Source: an uncultured bacterium (GTDB taxonomy: Bacteria; Oederibacteriota; PGYV01; Palsa-1178). Taken from it: a DNA stretch of 64,000 bases. The stretch spans positions 62,001-126,000 of the forward strand of contig CALAOR010000064.1 of assembly GCA_937889595.1 (NCBI GenBank), given 5' to 3'. A program made the translations under genes and the position numbers. Under the pieces are notes generated by a model that worked only from the letters and a program-made list of their open reading frames with translations, was not told where the DNA came from and did not search any database. How positions within the stretch are numbered: the first letter of the stretch is position 1; each line of letters opens with the position of its first letter. Below are positions 36,009 to 48,642 of this stretch, piece by piece.

Positions 36009-36803
36009 ATGAGCATACTGAAAAAGATAATAAAGGCAAAAAAGGCCGAGGTTAAGCTGAAAAAGGAAAAAATGCCCGTTGAAAAGCTTTTAAACGACAT
36101 AACCAAGGCGCCTGCAAACAGGAATTTCAGGGATATTTTTGAGTACAATGATTTCTCCATAATCGCGGAGATAAAGAAAAAGTCGCCTTCCAAAGGCACC
36201 ATAAAGGCGAACATAAGCATAAAAAAAATAGCCGAGAATTACGAGGCTGCGGGCGCGAGGGCCATATCGGTAGTTACCGACAAAAAGTTTTTTGACGGGA
36301 AGCTTGAGTATATAGAGGAAGTAAAGAAGTATTCCTCGCTGCCCGTACTGCGCAAGGATTTTATCATAGACGAGTACCAGATATACGAGTCGCGCTGGGC
36401 CAGGGCCGATGCCGTCCTTTTGATAGCGGCGGCGCTGGAAAAAAAGGTGGTTACGCAGTTCGTGAAAAAAGTGCGTTTCCTCAACATGACACCGATCGTG
36501 GAAGTACATAACAGCGAAGATCTAAGAAAAGCACTGGGTTCGGGTGTGGATATAATAGGGATAAACACCAGGGACCTGAAGACCTTTAAGATAAATTTCG
36601 GGGTGATCAAGAATATAATAAAGGCGATCCCGAAAGAGAAGTACGTAATAATTGAAAGCGGCGTTGATGAAGTGGAAGACCTTGAAAAAATGATCACAGA
36701 CAGCAGGATAAAAGGCGTCCTGATCGGCTCGATGTTCATGAAAATGAACGAGAAAGCCGTGAAGGAATCAATGCATAAAATAATGAGCAAATACGGTAAC
36801 TAA
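36009..36803 (+). CDS. trpC: Indole-3-glycerol phosphate synthase
   Basis: 'IAEIKKKSPSKG', 'VLRKDFIIDEYQIYESR', 'GINTRDLKTF'. Confidence 0.93.
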   Translation: MSILKKIIKAKKAEVKLKKEKMPVEKLLNDITKAPANRNFRDIFEYNDFSIIAEIKKKSPSKGTIKANISIKKIAENYEAAGARAISVVTDKKFFDGKLEYIEEVKKYSSLPVLRKDFIIDEYQIYESRWARADAVLLIAAALEKKVVTQFVKKVRFLNMTPIVEVHNSEDLRKALGSGVDIIGINTRDLKTFKINFGVIKNIIKAIPKEKYVIIESGVDEVEDLEKMITDSRIKGVLIGSMFMKMNEKAVKESMHKIMSKYGN

Positions 36804-36806
36804 ATA

Positions 36807-37460
36807 ATGCCGAGGATAAAAATATGCGGGATAACGAATTTAACTGACGCAAAGCTTGCCCAGCGGCTCGGCGCGGACATAGAAGGTTTTATTTTTGCCG
36901 AAAGCCCGCGGAGGATAACGCCTGAAAAAGCCGCTTTAATCATAAAAAAGCTGAAGCCCGGGGTTTTAAAAGCCGGGGTTTTTGTGGATGAAAAAGCGCA
37001 AACCGTGAACAATATCATAAAAAAACTCAGGCTTAACATGGTCCAGCTGCACGGCGATGAATCCGTATCTTATTTAAGGGAAATAAAAGGCGCCATGATA
37101 GTCAAGGTAATAAGGGTTAAAAATACCGCTGACCTGAAACGGCAGGTTAAAAAGTATGGGAAAAACGCGGATGCTTTTCTTTTTGACACATACAGCAGGG
37201 CGGCCCGCGGGGGAACAGGCCAGTGTTTTGACTGGAAAATGCTCAAAGGCATTAAATTTCCCAAACCGTTCTTTGTGGCAGGCGGAATAAACCCGGAAAA
37301 CGTCTGTAGGGCGATAAAAGAGGCAAAGCCATACGGGGTGGACGTGAGTTCGGGAGTGGAAAAGAAAAAAGGAAAGAAAAGCCCGGCAAAATTAAAAAAG
37401 TTGTTTAAAGAAATTCAAAGTATGGATAAGGCCGCCAAATTGAAAGCTAAAAGGCCTTAA
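36807..37460 (+). CDS. trpF: Phosphoribosylanthranilate isomerase
   Basis: 'RIKICGITNLTDAKLAQRLGAD', 'VQLHGDE', 'GVDVSSGVE'. Confidence 0.9.
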   Translation: MPRIKICGITNLTDAKLAQRLGADIEGFIFAESPRRITPEKAALIIKKLKPGVLKAGVFVDEKAQTVNNIIKKLRLNMVQLHGDESVSYLREIKGAMIVKVIRVKNTADLKRQVKKYGKNADAFLFDTYSRAARGGTGQCFDWKMLKGIKFPKPFFVAGGINPENVCRAIKEAKPYGVDVSSGVEKKKGKKSPAKLKKLFKEIQSMDKAAKLKAKRP

Positions 37461-37514
37461 TTAGTCCTATGATTTAAACTTAAAGTTCCAGTCTCAAATA
37501 CTCAAGGAGTACTT

Positions 37515-38696
37515 ATGAAACTACCAAACAGCAAAGGTTTTTTCGGGGCATACGGCGGCAAGTTTGCGCCTGAGACCCTGCGCACGCTTGTCGACGACCT
37601 TGAACGTGAATACAGGAAAGCGCAGAACGACCCTTCATTTAAAAAGGAACTTGATTATTACCTGAAATATTACGTGGGCCGGCCAACGCCGTTATACAGG
37701 GCCGATAGGCTTTCAAAAAGGTTTAATAACGCAAAAATTTACCTTAAGAGGGAAGACTTAAACCATACCGGCGCTCATAAAATAAATAATACCCTGGGCC
37801 AGATTTTGCTTGCGCGCAGGATGGGCAAAACAAGGATAATTGCCGAGACAGGCGCGGGGCAGCACGGGGTGGCCACGGCAACTGTTGCGGCCATGTTTGG
37901 TCTGGAGTGCGAGGTTTACATGGGGGAGGAAGACACCCGCAGGCAGGCCTTAAACGTATTTCGCATGCAGCTTTTAGGGACAAAAGTCATACCGGTAAAA
38001 TCCGGGACAAGAACTCTAAAAGACGCCATGAACGAAGCAACACGGGATTGGCTCAAAAATGTTGACAATACTTTTTATATTATAGGTTCTGTTGCCGGGT
38101 TTCATCCTTATCCCGAGATGGTCAGGGATTTCCAGTCTATAATCGGCAAAGAAGCAAGAAAACAGATAATGAAAGCCGAAGGAAAGCTTCCTGATTACAT
38201 TTTAGCCTGCGTCGGCGGAGGCTCAAATGCCATGGGGATTTTTTACCCATTTTTGAATGATAAAAAAGTGAAATTGATCGGCGTCGAAGCGGGAGGGCTT
38301 GGGGTTGAAACGGGTAAACACTCGGCAACCCTCACAAAGGGAAGGACCGGGGTATTGCACGGGTCCAAGACATATGTATTGCAGGATATTAACGGCCAGA
38401 TAGCAGAGACTCATTCCATATCAGCGGGTCTGGATTACCCGGGTGTCGGGCCGGAACACAGCTATCTGAAGGACACAGGCAGGGTCAAATATGACTATGT
38501 AGTCGACCATGAAGCCGCAGACGCGTGCATAATGCTTTCAAAAGAAGAAGGCATAATCCCGGCATTGGAATCATCGCATGCCGTGGCGTACCTCGACAAA
38601 ATGAAGTTGTCTAAAAAGGACCTGGTAATAGTGAACATTTCAGGCAGGGGCGACAAGGATATGGGGACGATAATGGAGTATGTCGGTAAAAAATAG
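37515..38696 (+). CDS. trpB: Tryptophan synthase beta chain
   Basis: '[19 protein letters not shown]', '[16 protein letters not shown]', '[13 protein letters not shown]'. Confidence 0.95.
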   Translation: MKLPNSKGFFGAYGGKFAPETLRTLVDDLEREYRKAQNDPSFKKELDYYLKYYVGRPTPLYRADRLSKRFNNAKIYLKREDLNHTGAHKINNTLGQILLARRMGKTRIIAETGAGQHGVATATVAAMFGLECEVYMGEEDTRRQALNVFRMQLLGTKVIPVKSGTRTLKDAMNEATRDWLKNVDNTFYIIGSVAGFHPYPEMVRDFQSIIGKEARKQIMKAEGKLPDYILACVGGGSNAMGIFYPFLNDKKVKLIGVEAGGLGVETGKHSATLTKGRTGVLHGSKTYVLQDINGQIAETHSISAGLDYPGVGPEHSYLKDTGRVKYDYVVDHEAADACIMLSKEEGIIPALESSHAVAYLDKMKLSKKDLVIVNISGRGDKDMGTIMEYVGKK

Positions 38697-38774
38697 TAAA
38701 TACCCAGTTCGGAATTCGGAATTCGGAGTGGCGCGGGCAAGAAAACAAATACCTTTGAACCAAATGGAGAGCTT

Positions 38775-39554
38775 ATGAACCGACTTGACTCACTCAAAGA
38801 CAGCCGCAAAAAACATCTTGTTATCTATTTGATGGCCGGGGATCCGGACCTGAAAACCACTGAAGAACTTATATACAGCCTGGCTGGACAGGGGGTTTCT
38901 GCTATTGAGCTTGGCATCCCTTTTTCCGACCCTGTGGCTGACGGGCCTACCATACAAAGGGCCGGAGAGCGGGCGATTGCAAACAAAATTACCATAAAAG
39001 ACGGGCTTGGGCTCGTGTCCAAGGTCAGGGCCAGGGTAAGCGTTCCTATAATCTTCATGCTTTACTACAACCTGATATACAGCTATGGTATAGAAAGGTT
39101 TGTCAATGACTGCGTTAAAGCCGGAGTTGACGGCGCTATAGTGCCTGATCTTCCTTATGATGAAGAAAAGCAATTCTATGATTATGCTGAAAATAAAGGG
39201 TTTTATGTGATTTGTCTTGTTTCACCTACTAATACGGTTGAAAGAATGAAGAAAATAGTAGAAAAATCGCGGGGTTTTGTGTATTATATCCTGCTGAAAG
39301 GCGTAACCGGCGCGCAAAAGAAGTTATCAACTGACTTTGAGTTCCTGTCAAAGATAATGAAAATTGCGGAAAAACCGGTTTTTGCGGGTTTTGGAATATC
39401 CACGCCCGCTCAGGCGGAAGAAGTGGCAAAGCATGCGGACGGGGTAATCATTGGCAGTGCATATGTAAGCCTGATCGAGCATTTCGCCGGGAATAAAAAG
39501 CAGCTGCACCTTAAGTCGAAGCAGTTCGTCAATAAACTATTGAAGAGGTTATGA
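38775..39554 (+). CDS. trpA: Tryptophan synthase alpha chain
   Basis: 'YLMAGDPDLKTT', 'ELGIPFSDPVADGPTIQRA', 'VPDLPYDE'. Confidence 0.93.
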   Translation: MNRLDSLKDSRKKHLVIYLMAGDPDLKTTEELIYSLAGQGVSAIELGIPFSDPVADGPTIQRAGERAIANKITIKDGLGLVSKVRARVSVPIIFMLYYNLIYSYGIERFVNDCVKAGVDGAIVPDLPYDEEKQFYDYAENKGFYVICLVSPTNTVERMKKIVEKSRGFVYYILLKGVTGAQKKLSTDFEFLSKIMKIAEKPVFAGFGISTPAQAEEVAKHADGVIIGSAYVSLIEHFAGNKKQLHLKSKQFVNKLLKRL

Positions 39555-41314
39555 AATTGGCAAAAAAGGCCTTAAAAAAAGCTGCAAAAAAGAAGAAACC
39601 GGCAAATAAAAATATTAAGATTGGCAAAATCGGTATTTTAGAGGTTTTTGAGGATGAAAATGCTCCAGCAAGCGCCGCGGAACAATACAGGCTTAAGGTC
39701 GAAAAACTTGAAAAAGAAGTATTGATACTGAGGGAAATAGCGGAAGTCACCAATAAGGATTTTAGCCTGGATAAGATACTTGAAAGGTTCCTGGAACTGC
39801 TCATGGATACCATATGCGCAGACGCGGGATCCCTGCTTTTGGTTGATAAGGCATCTGATACGCTTACGTTTACTGCGGCGCTAGGGAAAAAGGCGGGAAA
39901 ACTCAAGGACTATAAATTAAAAATGGGAGAGGGCATTGCCGGATGGGTGGCCCAGTCAGGCAAGGCTATAATTACCCCGGATGTTAAAAAAGACATAAGA
40001 TTCAGCCCCACGATAAGCAGGGCGATCAAATACGCGACGCGCAATATATTGTGCGTGCCATTAAAGTTTGAACATGACATATTGGGCGTGGTGGAACTCT
40101 TAAATAAGCACGGCAACGGAGCGTTTGATGAAAATGACCTTGCCATCGTATCAGCTTATGTACCGTATGTATCGATGATCATAAAGAACGCGCAGCTTTT
40201 TATAGAAAATAAAAACAGGATACACAGGCTGGAACACCTGATGCAGCTGACCGAGTATGTGAATTCCACTCTGAATATTGACACGCTTTTTGATATGATA
40301 CTTGGAATATCCATGGATACCTTGGGCGCCGAAGCCGGTTCCATCATGATGCTCGACGAAGAAAAGCAGACATTGAAGTTCGCGGCTGTGTCAGGGCCTA
40401 AGTCAGGAAAATTAAAGGAAGTAAAGGTGCCGGTAGGCGAAGGCATCGCGGGTTGGGTGATACGCGAGAATAGAGGCGTCCTGATAACCGACGCGCAGTC
40501 TGACCCGCGTTTTTTTAAGGAGGCCGACCAGAAAACCGATTTTAAGACCAAGTCGGTTCTGGCAGTGCCTTTAAGGACCAAAAACAACCTGATCGGCGTT
40601 GTGGAAGTGTTAAATAAGAAAAATAACGAGTCTTTCAACAGCGATGACATGCTCATGCTTGAGGCGCTCTCGAATCAGGCTGCGATAGCCATAGAAAATG
40701 CGAGGCTTTATGCAAATGTAAAGGAGCTCTTTGTAAATACGGTCAGGTCGCTGGCAACCGCGATAGAAACCAAGGACGTTTACACCCGGGGCCATTCGGA
40801 GCGCGTTACCATGTTTTCCGGGCTGATGGCAAAAGCGCTTAGTTTTAGCGAGGAAGAAACGGAAAACCTGAATCTTACCGGCATACTGCATGACATTGGC
40901 AAGATAGGCGTGGACGAGTCGATACTGCGAAAGCCTTCAAAGTTAACGGAGGCGGAATACACGGAAATAATGAAACACCCGGAATACGCGGCAAACATAC
41001 TCGAGGCCATACCGCAGTTGCGGCACATAATACCGGCGGTAAAACATCATCATGAGCGTTACGACGGCAACGGTTATCCGTCAAAATTAAAAGGGGAGAA
41101 AATACCGTATTTTTCAAGGATACTGGCGATAGCGGACACATTTGACGCCATGTCTTCAAGCAGGCCCTACAGGCAGGCGCTGCCTTTTAATGTGTGTATA
41201 GAAGAGATAAAAAGGTGCGCGGGAACGCAGTTTGATCCGGAACTCGCCGAGGTGGCGGTAAAAGCATTTAAATTATGGCATGGTTTAAAGATGAAAAACA
41301 CAAAGGAGAAATAA
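39551..41314 (+). CDS. GAF-GAF-HD-GYP signalling protein
   Basis: Two GAF domains; 'HSERVTMFS...HDIGKIGVDE...HHHERYDGNGYP'; 4-bp overlap with trpA. Confidence 0.9.
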   Translation: MKLAKKALKKAAKKKKPANKNIKIGKIGILEVFEDENAPASAAEQYRLKVEKLEKEVLILREIAEVTNKDFSLDKILERFLELLMDTICADAGSLLLVDKASDTLTFTAALGKKAGKLKDYKLKMGEGIAGWVAQSGKAIITPDVKKDIRFSPTISRAIKYATRNILCVPLKFEHDILGVVELLNKHGNGAFDENDLAIVSAYVPYVSMIIKNAQLFIENKNRIHRLEHLMQLTEYVNSTLNIDTLFDMILGISMDTLGAEAGSIMMLDEEKQTLKFAAVSGPKSGKLKEVKVPVGEGIAGWVIRENRGVLITDAQSDPRFFKEADQKTDFKTKSVLAVPLRTKNNLIGVVEVLNKKNNESFNSDDMLMLEALSNQAAIAIENARLYANVKELFVNTVRSLATAIETKDVYTRGHSERVTMFSGLMAKALSFSEEETENLNLTGILHDIGKIGVDESILRKPSKLTEAEYTEIMKHPEYAANILEAIPQLRHIIPAVKHHHERYDGNGYPSKLKGEKIPYFSRILAIADTFDAMSSSRPYRQALPFNVCIEEIKRCAGTQFDPELAEVAVKAFKLWHGLKMKNTKEK

Positions 41315-41316
41315 TA

Positions 41317-42189
41317 ATGGCAGCATGGTTTCACAGGCCCAAATATACAATAGTCAGGAAGACCACTGAAAGGTCGGAGACAAAGATACCCGAGGGAATG
41401 TGGGTTAAGTGCGAGAAGTGCGACTCCATACTCCTGAAAAAAGAGCTTGATGACAATTTAAGCGTTTGCCCCAAATGCGGGCTTCACAGCAGGATAACGG
41501 CGAAAAAGAGGATAGAGATACTGACGGATGAGGGAAGTTTTGTTCCTATGTTTGAGGATGTCCGTTCTGTCGATTTTTTGGGATTCCCCCAGTATAAGGA
41601 AAAACTTGAAAGTTCAATAAAAAAAACCAATATGACGGATTCGGTACTGGCCGGAACGGCAAAGATAAACAGCATGGATATAGCGCTCGCGGTTACGGAT
41701 TTCTTTTTCATGGGCGGCTCGCTCGGTTCTGCGATGGGCGAGAGGATAACCGCCCTGATCGAACTGGCGATCAGGGAAAACCTGCCTGTCATCATAATAT
41801 CCGCGTCAGGCGGAGGCGCGAGGATGCACGAAGGAATAATGTCTTTGATGCAGATGGCGAAAATATCGGCAGGGCTTGGAAAACTGGCGGATAAAGGGCT
41901 GCCCTTCGTATCTGTGATGACCGACCCCACAGGCGGCGGCGTCACGGCTTCTTTTGCCATGCTCGGCGATTTAAACATAGCCGAACCGGAGGCTTTCATT
42001 ATGTTCGCGGGTCCGAGGGTGATCGAAGGAACCATAAAGCAGAAACTGCCGGCCGGATTCCAGCGCGCTGAATTTTTGCAGGAGCACGGCATGATAGATT
42101 ACATAGTGGTCCGCAAGGACATGAAAAATGCCATACATCAATCATTGTCAACCATGTTGAATAAAGAAAAATATGCGGGCAGGGCTTAA
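41317..42189 (+). CDS. accD: Acetyl-CoA carboxylase carboxyltransferase beta subunit
   Basis: Zn ribbon 'CEKCDS...CPKCGLH', 'ASGGGARMHEGIMSLMQMAK'; ATG 41317. Confidence 0.92.
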   Translation: MAAWFHRPKYTIVRKTTERSETKIPEGMWVKCEKCDSILLKKELDDNLSVCPKCGLHSRITAKKRIEILTDEGSFVPMFEDVRSVDFLGFPQYKEKLESSIKKTNMTDSVLAGTAKINSMDIALAVTDFFFMGGSLGSAMGERITALIELAIRENLPVIIISASGGGARMHEGIMSLMQMAKISAGLGKLADKGLPFVSVMTDPTGGGVTASFAMLGDLNIAEPEAFIMFAGPRVIEGTIKQKLPAGFQRAEFLQEHGMIDYIVVRKDMKNAIHQSLSTMLNKEKYAGRA

Positions 42190-43411
42190 GTTTTACAGCC
42201 GTCTTGAGGACTTGAACGAATTCAAGTTTGATTTCTCGCTTGAACGGGTCAGATCGGCCCTTATCCTGGCCGGTTCGCCGCAGGACGCATTTGACTGCGT
42301 CCACATCGCGGGTTCCAACGGCAAGGGTTCAACAGCCTGGTACCTTTCAAATATATTCATGATGCACGGCCTTAAAACAGGCACGTACACTTCACCCCAC
42401 TTGATTGACGTAAAAGAACGCATCGCGATCAACGGCAAAAATGTCAAAGAAAAGTTATTCATAAGCGAAGGTTTAAAACTATTCTCTGTTATCGCAAAAA
42501 ACCGCATCAAACTCACTTACTTTGAATTCTTAACCGTGCTTGCTTTTATGATATTTAAGGCTGAAAAAGTCAGGATAGCGGTGATCGAAGCCGGCTTGGG
42601 CGGCAGGTATGACGCCACGAATGTCGGCTATAAAAATAAATTATTAAGCGTTATAACTTCCATATCGCTTGAGCACACTGATTATCTCGGCAAAACCAGG
42701 ATGCTTATCCTAAAGGAAAAGGAAGAGATAGCCGGCAAAGGCATGCTGGTGGTTAATGTTGACGGGGCTCTGTTAAAGAACCACCTGAAAAAAAGGTTCG
42801 TAAACAGGGTGGTTTTCGCCGATGAGTTATATCCGGTGAAGGGGATGGGCCACAGGCTGGGCAGGATAGTGCTGGACTTTGTCAGTATCGTCCTTGATAC
42901 CCGCATGGTAGAGCCTGTCCAGGCAAAAAACCTGGCAACGGTTTTGAGCTGCCTTAAAGTAATGGAAAGTTCAGGTTACAGTTTTGACCCTGATAAAGTA
43001 AAAAAAGCAGTCTTGAAAACAAAGGTTTTGGGCAGGATGTCATGGAACGCAAAAGGATATTTTTTGAGCGTGGCGCATAACCCGGGCGCCTTCAAAGAGG
43101 TGCTTAAGACCCTGGCTTTATCATATCCCTGTAAAAGAACGGTTTTTGTATTCAGCCTGCTCAAAGACAAGGACGCAGGCGCTATTTTTAAGGAAGCATC
43201 GCATTTTAAGAACATAAGCTTTGTCCTGACCTCGATAGATAATCCCAGGGCAATAAGTATTGCAAAAATGAAAGAATATGTAGTAAAATATGGGATAAGG
43301 TTTAAGATAGAAACCGACAATAATTCCGCGTTAAAATTGGCGAGAAAATTGGCTGGGGAGGGGATAGTGGTAGTTGGAGGAAGTTTTTATCTGATAAGTA
43401 AGTTCGTTTAA
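42173..43411 (+). CDS. folC: Folylpolyglutamate/dihydrofolate synthase
   Basis: '[15 protein letters not shown]', '[13 protein letters not shown]', '[12 protein letters not shown]'. Confidence 0.9.
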   Translation: MRAGLKFYSRLEDLNEFKFDFSLERVRSALILAGSPQDAFDCVHIAGSNGKGSTAWYLSNIFMMHGLKTGTYTSPHLIDVKERIAINGKNVKEKLFISEGLKLFSVIAKNRIKLTYFEFLTVLAFMIFKAEKVRIAVIEAGLGGRYDATNVGYKNKLLSVITSISLEHTDYLGKTRMLILKEKEEIAGKGMLVVNVDGALLKNHLKKRFVNRVVFADELYPVKGMGHRLGRIVLDFVSIVLDTRMVEPVQAKNLATVLSCLKVMESSGYSFDPDKVKKAVLKTKVLGRMSWNAKGYFLSVAHNPGAFKEVLKTLALSYPCKRTVFVFSLLKDKDAGAIFKEASHFKNISFVLTSIDNPRAISIAKMKEYVVKYGIRFKIETDNNSALKLARKLAGEGIVVVGGSFYLISKFV

Positions 43412-43467
43412 AGGCTTTTGGCTTAAAAACTTTAAAAGCAGGCTTTATAATCCAGGAGGTTTTATTT

Positions 43468-44103
43468 ATGTCCATCATCGACGATATTAAGGTGGTCTTT
43501 GACCGCGATCCGGCGGCCAAGAGTCTGTTTGAGGTCATTTTCATGTATCCTGGCCTTCATGCCATCATTAACCACAGGATAGCCCATTTCTTGTGGAAAT
43601 TAAAAATACCCATACTGCCAAGGATGATATCCGCTTTTTCAAGGTTCCAGACAGGCATTGACATACACCCGGGCGCGCAAATAGGCAAAAGATTTTTCAT
43701 AGACCACGGCATGGGTGTTGTCATAGGCGAGACCACGATTATCGGGGATAACGTTCTTCTATACCAGGGCGTGACTTTGGGAGGCACAGGCAAGGAAAAA
43801 GGAAAGCGCCACCCGACACTCGGTAACGATATAGTATGCGGCTCGGGCGCCAAAGTGCTGGGTAATATAACGATCGGGAACAATGTAAAAATAGGCGCGG
43901 GTTCGGTAGTCATAACAAATGTGCCTGATAATTCCACGGCGGTCGGTGTTCCCGCGCGAATAGTAAGAAAAGGCGAAAAACACCCTGAAGATTCGCTGCA
44001 GCACGGACAACTGCCTGATATAGAAGCCATTGGAGTATTAAAACTGTGCAAAAAAGTCGGAGAGCTGGAAAAACTGCTGAAAAAGGCAAAAAGGAAAAAG
44101 TAG
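43468..44103 (+). CDS. cysE: Serine O-acetyltransferase
   Basis: Hexapeptide repeats, '[44 protein letters not shown]'. Confidence 0.92.
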   Translation: MSIIDDIKVVFDRDPAAKSLFEVIFMYPGLHAIINHRIAHFLWKLKIPILPRMISAFSRFQTGIDIHPGAQIGKRFFIDHGMGVVIGETTIIGDNVLLYQGVTLGGTGKEKGKRHPTLGNDIVCGSGAKVLGNITIGNNVKIGAGSVVITNVPDNSTAVGVPARIVRKGEKHPEDSLQHGQLPDIEAIGVLKLCKKVGELEKLLKKAKRKK

Positions 44104-44127
44104 GCGTTTTCAAAACGAATAATATGA

Positions 44128-46146
<2,019 letters not shown>

Positions 46147-46168
46147 ACAGACTGTGAGATTTGATTGT

Positions 46169-46213
46169 GTAGGCGCAACCTTTATCCATGTTCCATGGAC
46201 AATAAGGTTGCGG
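46169..46213. repeat. GCAACC hairpin repeat, copy C (loop-shortened variant)
   Basis: gtaggcgcaacctttatccatg-ttc-catggacaataaggttgcgg. Confidence 0.8.
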
Positions 46214-46264
46214 ATTTTGATTAAAATGAAGAAGCAGTGGTTTGGACCGTCGTTAGTACAAGAG

Positions 46265-46319
46265 CCGCAACCCTATAGTCCGTATAAGCAAAGCGTTATG
46301 GATAAAGGTTGCGCCTACA
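46265..46319. repeat. GCAACC hairpin repeat, copy D (inverted)
   Basis: ccgcaaccctatagtccgtataagcaaagcgttatggataaaggttgcgcctaca, reverse complement of copies A/B. Confidence 0.88.
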
Positions 46320-46423
46320 CAGGCAATTACAGAAAACCATTACAGTAAAGCGCCCAAAAAAACATTGCCAAATACTTAAAATCTATATTATAATAATTAG
46401 ACATAAACGCTTAAAGGAGACAC

Positions 46424-48565
46424 ATGAAACAGCCTTTACAGATTACTTTTTTGTGGCACATGCACCAGCCTTACTATAAGAACATAGAGACCGACAAATT
46501 CATACTGCCATGGGTCAGGCTGCACGCTGTTAAGGACTATTACGACATGGCGGCAATACTGGACAATTACCCTAAAATAAAACAGAATTTTAACCTTGTG
46601 CCGTGCTTACTGCTTCAAATCGATGAATATTTAAACGGCACTACCGATGTATTCATGGACGTGTCGCTAAAATCCGCCGCTTCACTTACGGAAGAAGAAC
46701 GTATTTTTGTAATATATAACTTTTTCATGGCAAATTGGGAGACTATGATATTCCCTTACCCGCGCTATTCTTATCTGCTCAAAAAGAGGGGAGAGAACTC
46801 CCACCCTGACGAAATAAAAAAGACACATATACTTTTTACCGTTGATGAGATACGCGATCTGCAGATGTGGTTTAACCTTACGTGGATCGACCCTGTGTTC
46901 CTGAAAATGTATCCGGAGCTTGACAGGCTGAAGAAAAAGGGCGAGAACTTTACCGAGGAGGAAAAGAACTACTGCATAAATTCACATCTGGAAATAATGA
47001 AACTGATCATACCCAAATACAGGGAACTGCAGGAAAAAGGCAGGATAGAGATCTCAACCACGCCTTTTTACCATCCCATACTGCCGCTGGTGTGCAATAC
47101 GGATACGGCAAAAACATGTATGCCCAAAATAGCGCTTAATTTTAATTTTTCACACCCTGAAGACGCCGATATGCAGGTTAAAAAAGCGGTTGATTACTAC
47201 ACGGAAAAATTTGGGACACCCCCTTCAGGCATGTGGCCGTCAGAAGGTTCGGTTTCCACCGAGGCCATGGGTATACTCGCAAAAAATGGCATCAAGTGGG
47301 CCGCAACCGACGAGGAAATACTAAGGGAATCCATGTACATAGACGGGATAAAACAGGGAAAAGACACGATTTATAAACCATACTTTGTAAATACGCCGTC
47401 CGGACCGGTTAACATGGTGTTCCGCAATCACTATTTGTCCGACCTTATAGGGTTTACTTATCAGGGATGGAACGCAAAAGAAGCCGCGGATCACTTCATA
47501 AAAGAACTTTACAATATTAAGAACAGCCTTGATGAAAAAGCCCACGCGGTAAATGTGATACTTGACGGCGAGAACTGCTGGGAGTACTATCCGAACGACG
47601 GGCGTGATTTTCTGGATGAGTTGTATAAGGCGCTGTCATCCAATGACGATTTTGAAACAGTTACGATTAGCGAGCTCACTAAAAGTTTCACTGATAAGCC
47701 TGAAATAAAAAACCTGTTTCCGGGTTCATGGATAAACCATGATTTTTATATATGGATAGGCCATGAAGACGACAGGACATCCTGGAAACTGCTGAAAAAA
47801 GTGAGAGAGCACCTTGTACGCTGGCAGGAGGATCATCCGGCGGAAACAAACAAGTTAAGCCGCGCATGGGAGTCCATATACACGGCCGAGGGCAGTGATT
47901 GGAACTGGTGGTACGGCGACGATCATTCATCGAAAAATGATACGGAGTTTGATAACCTGTACAGACTGCATCTGATCAACGTATATAAAATAATCGGTGA
48001 AAAAGTGCCTGACCTGCTGTATGTTCCAATATCCAAGGCCGCTTCATCCTTTGAGATACCTCCGACCGCGTTCATTACGCCGGAAATAGACGGTATGGAC
48101 ACGAACTTTTATGAGTGGAAAGGCGCGGGAATAGTGGATATGTCAAAAGAAGGCGGGGCAACGCACAAAGTCTCAAAAATGACGCAGAAACTGCTGTATG
48201 GATTTGACCTAAAGGCGCTTTATTTCAGGATAGATATGGCCGAAAAGGTAAAAGACGTAAAGGGATTAGCCGTTGAAGTGCGCCTTACGGACGGGATAAA
48301 TATTGGCACGGTAAAATTCATGCCTGCCAACGGGAACATAGAAACCAATAACGTGCGCAGGGACAATATAACTTTCAGCGTGAAGGAGATTTTTGAGGCA
48401 AAAATCCCGTTTGAATCATTGGGCGCGCTCAGGGAAAACAAGGAAGTAACTGTCCTGGTATTTTTATATGTTGACGGGGTGGAAAAGGAAAAGGTCCCGG
48501 AAAAAGGCGTGATCAGGATACAGATGCCTGATGAGTTTTTTAACCTGTACAACTGGAAAGTTTGA
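46424..48565 (+). CDS. Glycoside hydrolase family 57 (amylase/glucanotransferase-type)
   Basis: 'ITFLWHMHQPYYKN', 'GMWPSEGSVSTEAMGILAKNGIKWAATDEEIL', 'VILDGENCWEYY'. Confidence 0.9.
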   Translation: MKQPLQITFLWHMHQPYYKNIETDKFILPWVRLHAVKDYYDMAAILDNYPKIKQNFNLVPCLLLQIDEYLNGTTDVFMDVSLKSAASLTEEERIFVIYNFFMANWETMIFPYPRYSYLLKKRGENSHPDEIKKTHILFTVDEIRDLQMWFNLTWIDPVFLKMYPELDRLKKKGENFTEEEKNYCINSHLEIMKLIIPKYRELQEKGRIEISTTPFYHPILPLVCNTDTAKTCMPKIALNFNFSHPEDADMQVKKAVDYYTEKFGTPPSGMWPSEGSVSTEAMGILAKNGIKWAATDEEILRESMYIDGIKQGKDTIYKPYFVNTPSGPVNMVFRNHYLSDLIGFTYQGWNAKEAADHFIKELYNIKNSLDEKAHAVNVILDGENCWEYYPNDGRDFLDELYKALSSNDDFETVTISELTKSFTDKPEIKNLFPGSWINHDFYIWIGHEDDRTSWKLLKKVREHLVRWQEDHPAETNKLSRAWESIYTAEGSDWNWWYGDDHSSKNDTEFDNLYRLHLINVYKIIGEKVPDLLYVPISKAASSFEIPPTAFITPEIDGMDTNFYEWKGAGIVDMSKEGGATHKVSKMTQKLLYGFDLKALYFRIDMAEKVKDVKGLAVEVRLTDGINIGTVKFMPANGNIETNNVRRDNITFSVKEIFEAKIPFESLGALRENKEVTVLVFLYVDGVEKEKVPEKGVIRIQMPDEFFNLYNWKV

Positions 48566-48642
48566 TAAAATGAGAGAATGGAAGTTTCGAGTTTTGAGTT
48601 TTAAGATTTGAAACTTGAAACTTAAGATTTACCGGAGGTTTA

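Noticed and set aside
46154-46348. 64-aa ORF and similar ORFs containing 'PQPYSPYKQSV.DKGCAY'
   Set aside because: Recurring peptide is the translation of the GCAACC hairpin repeat, not a conserved protein.
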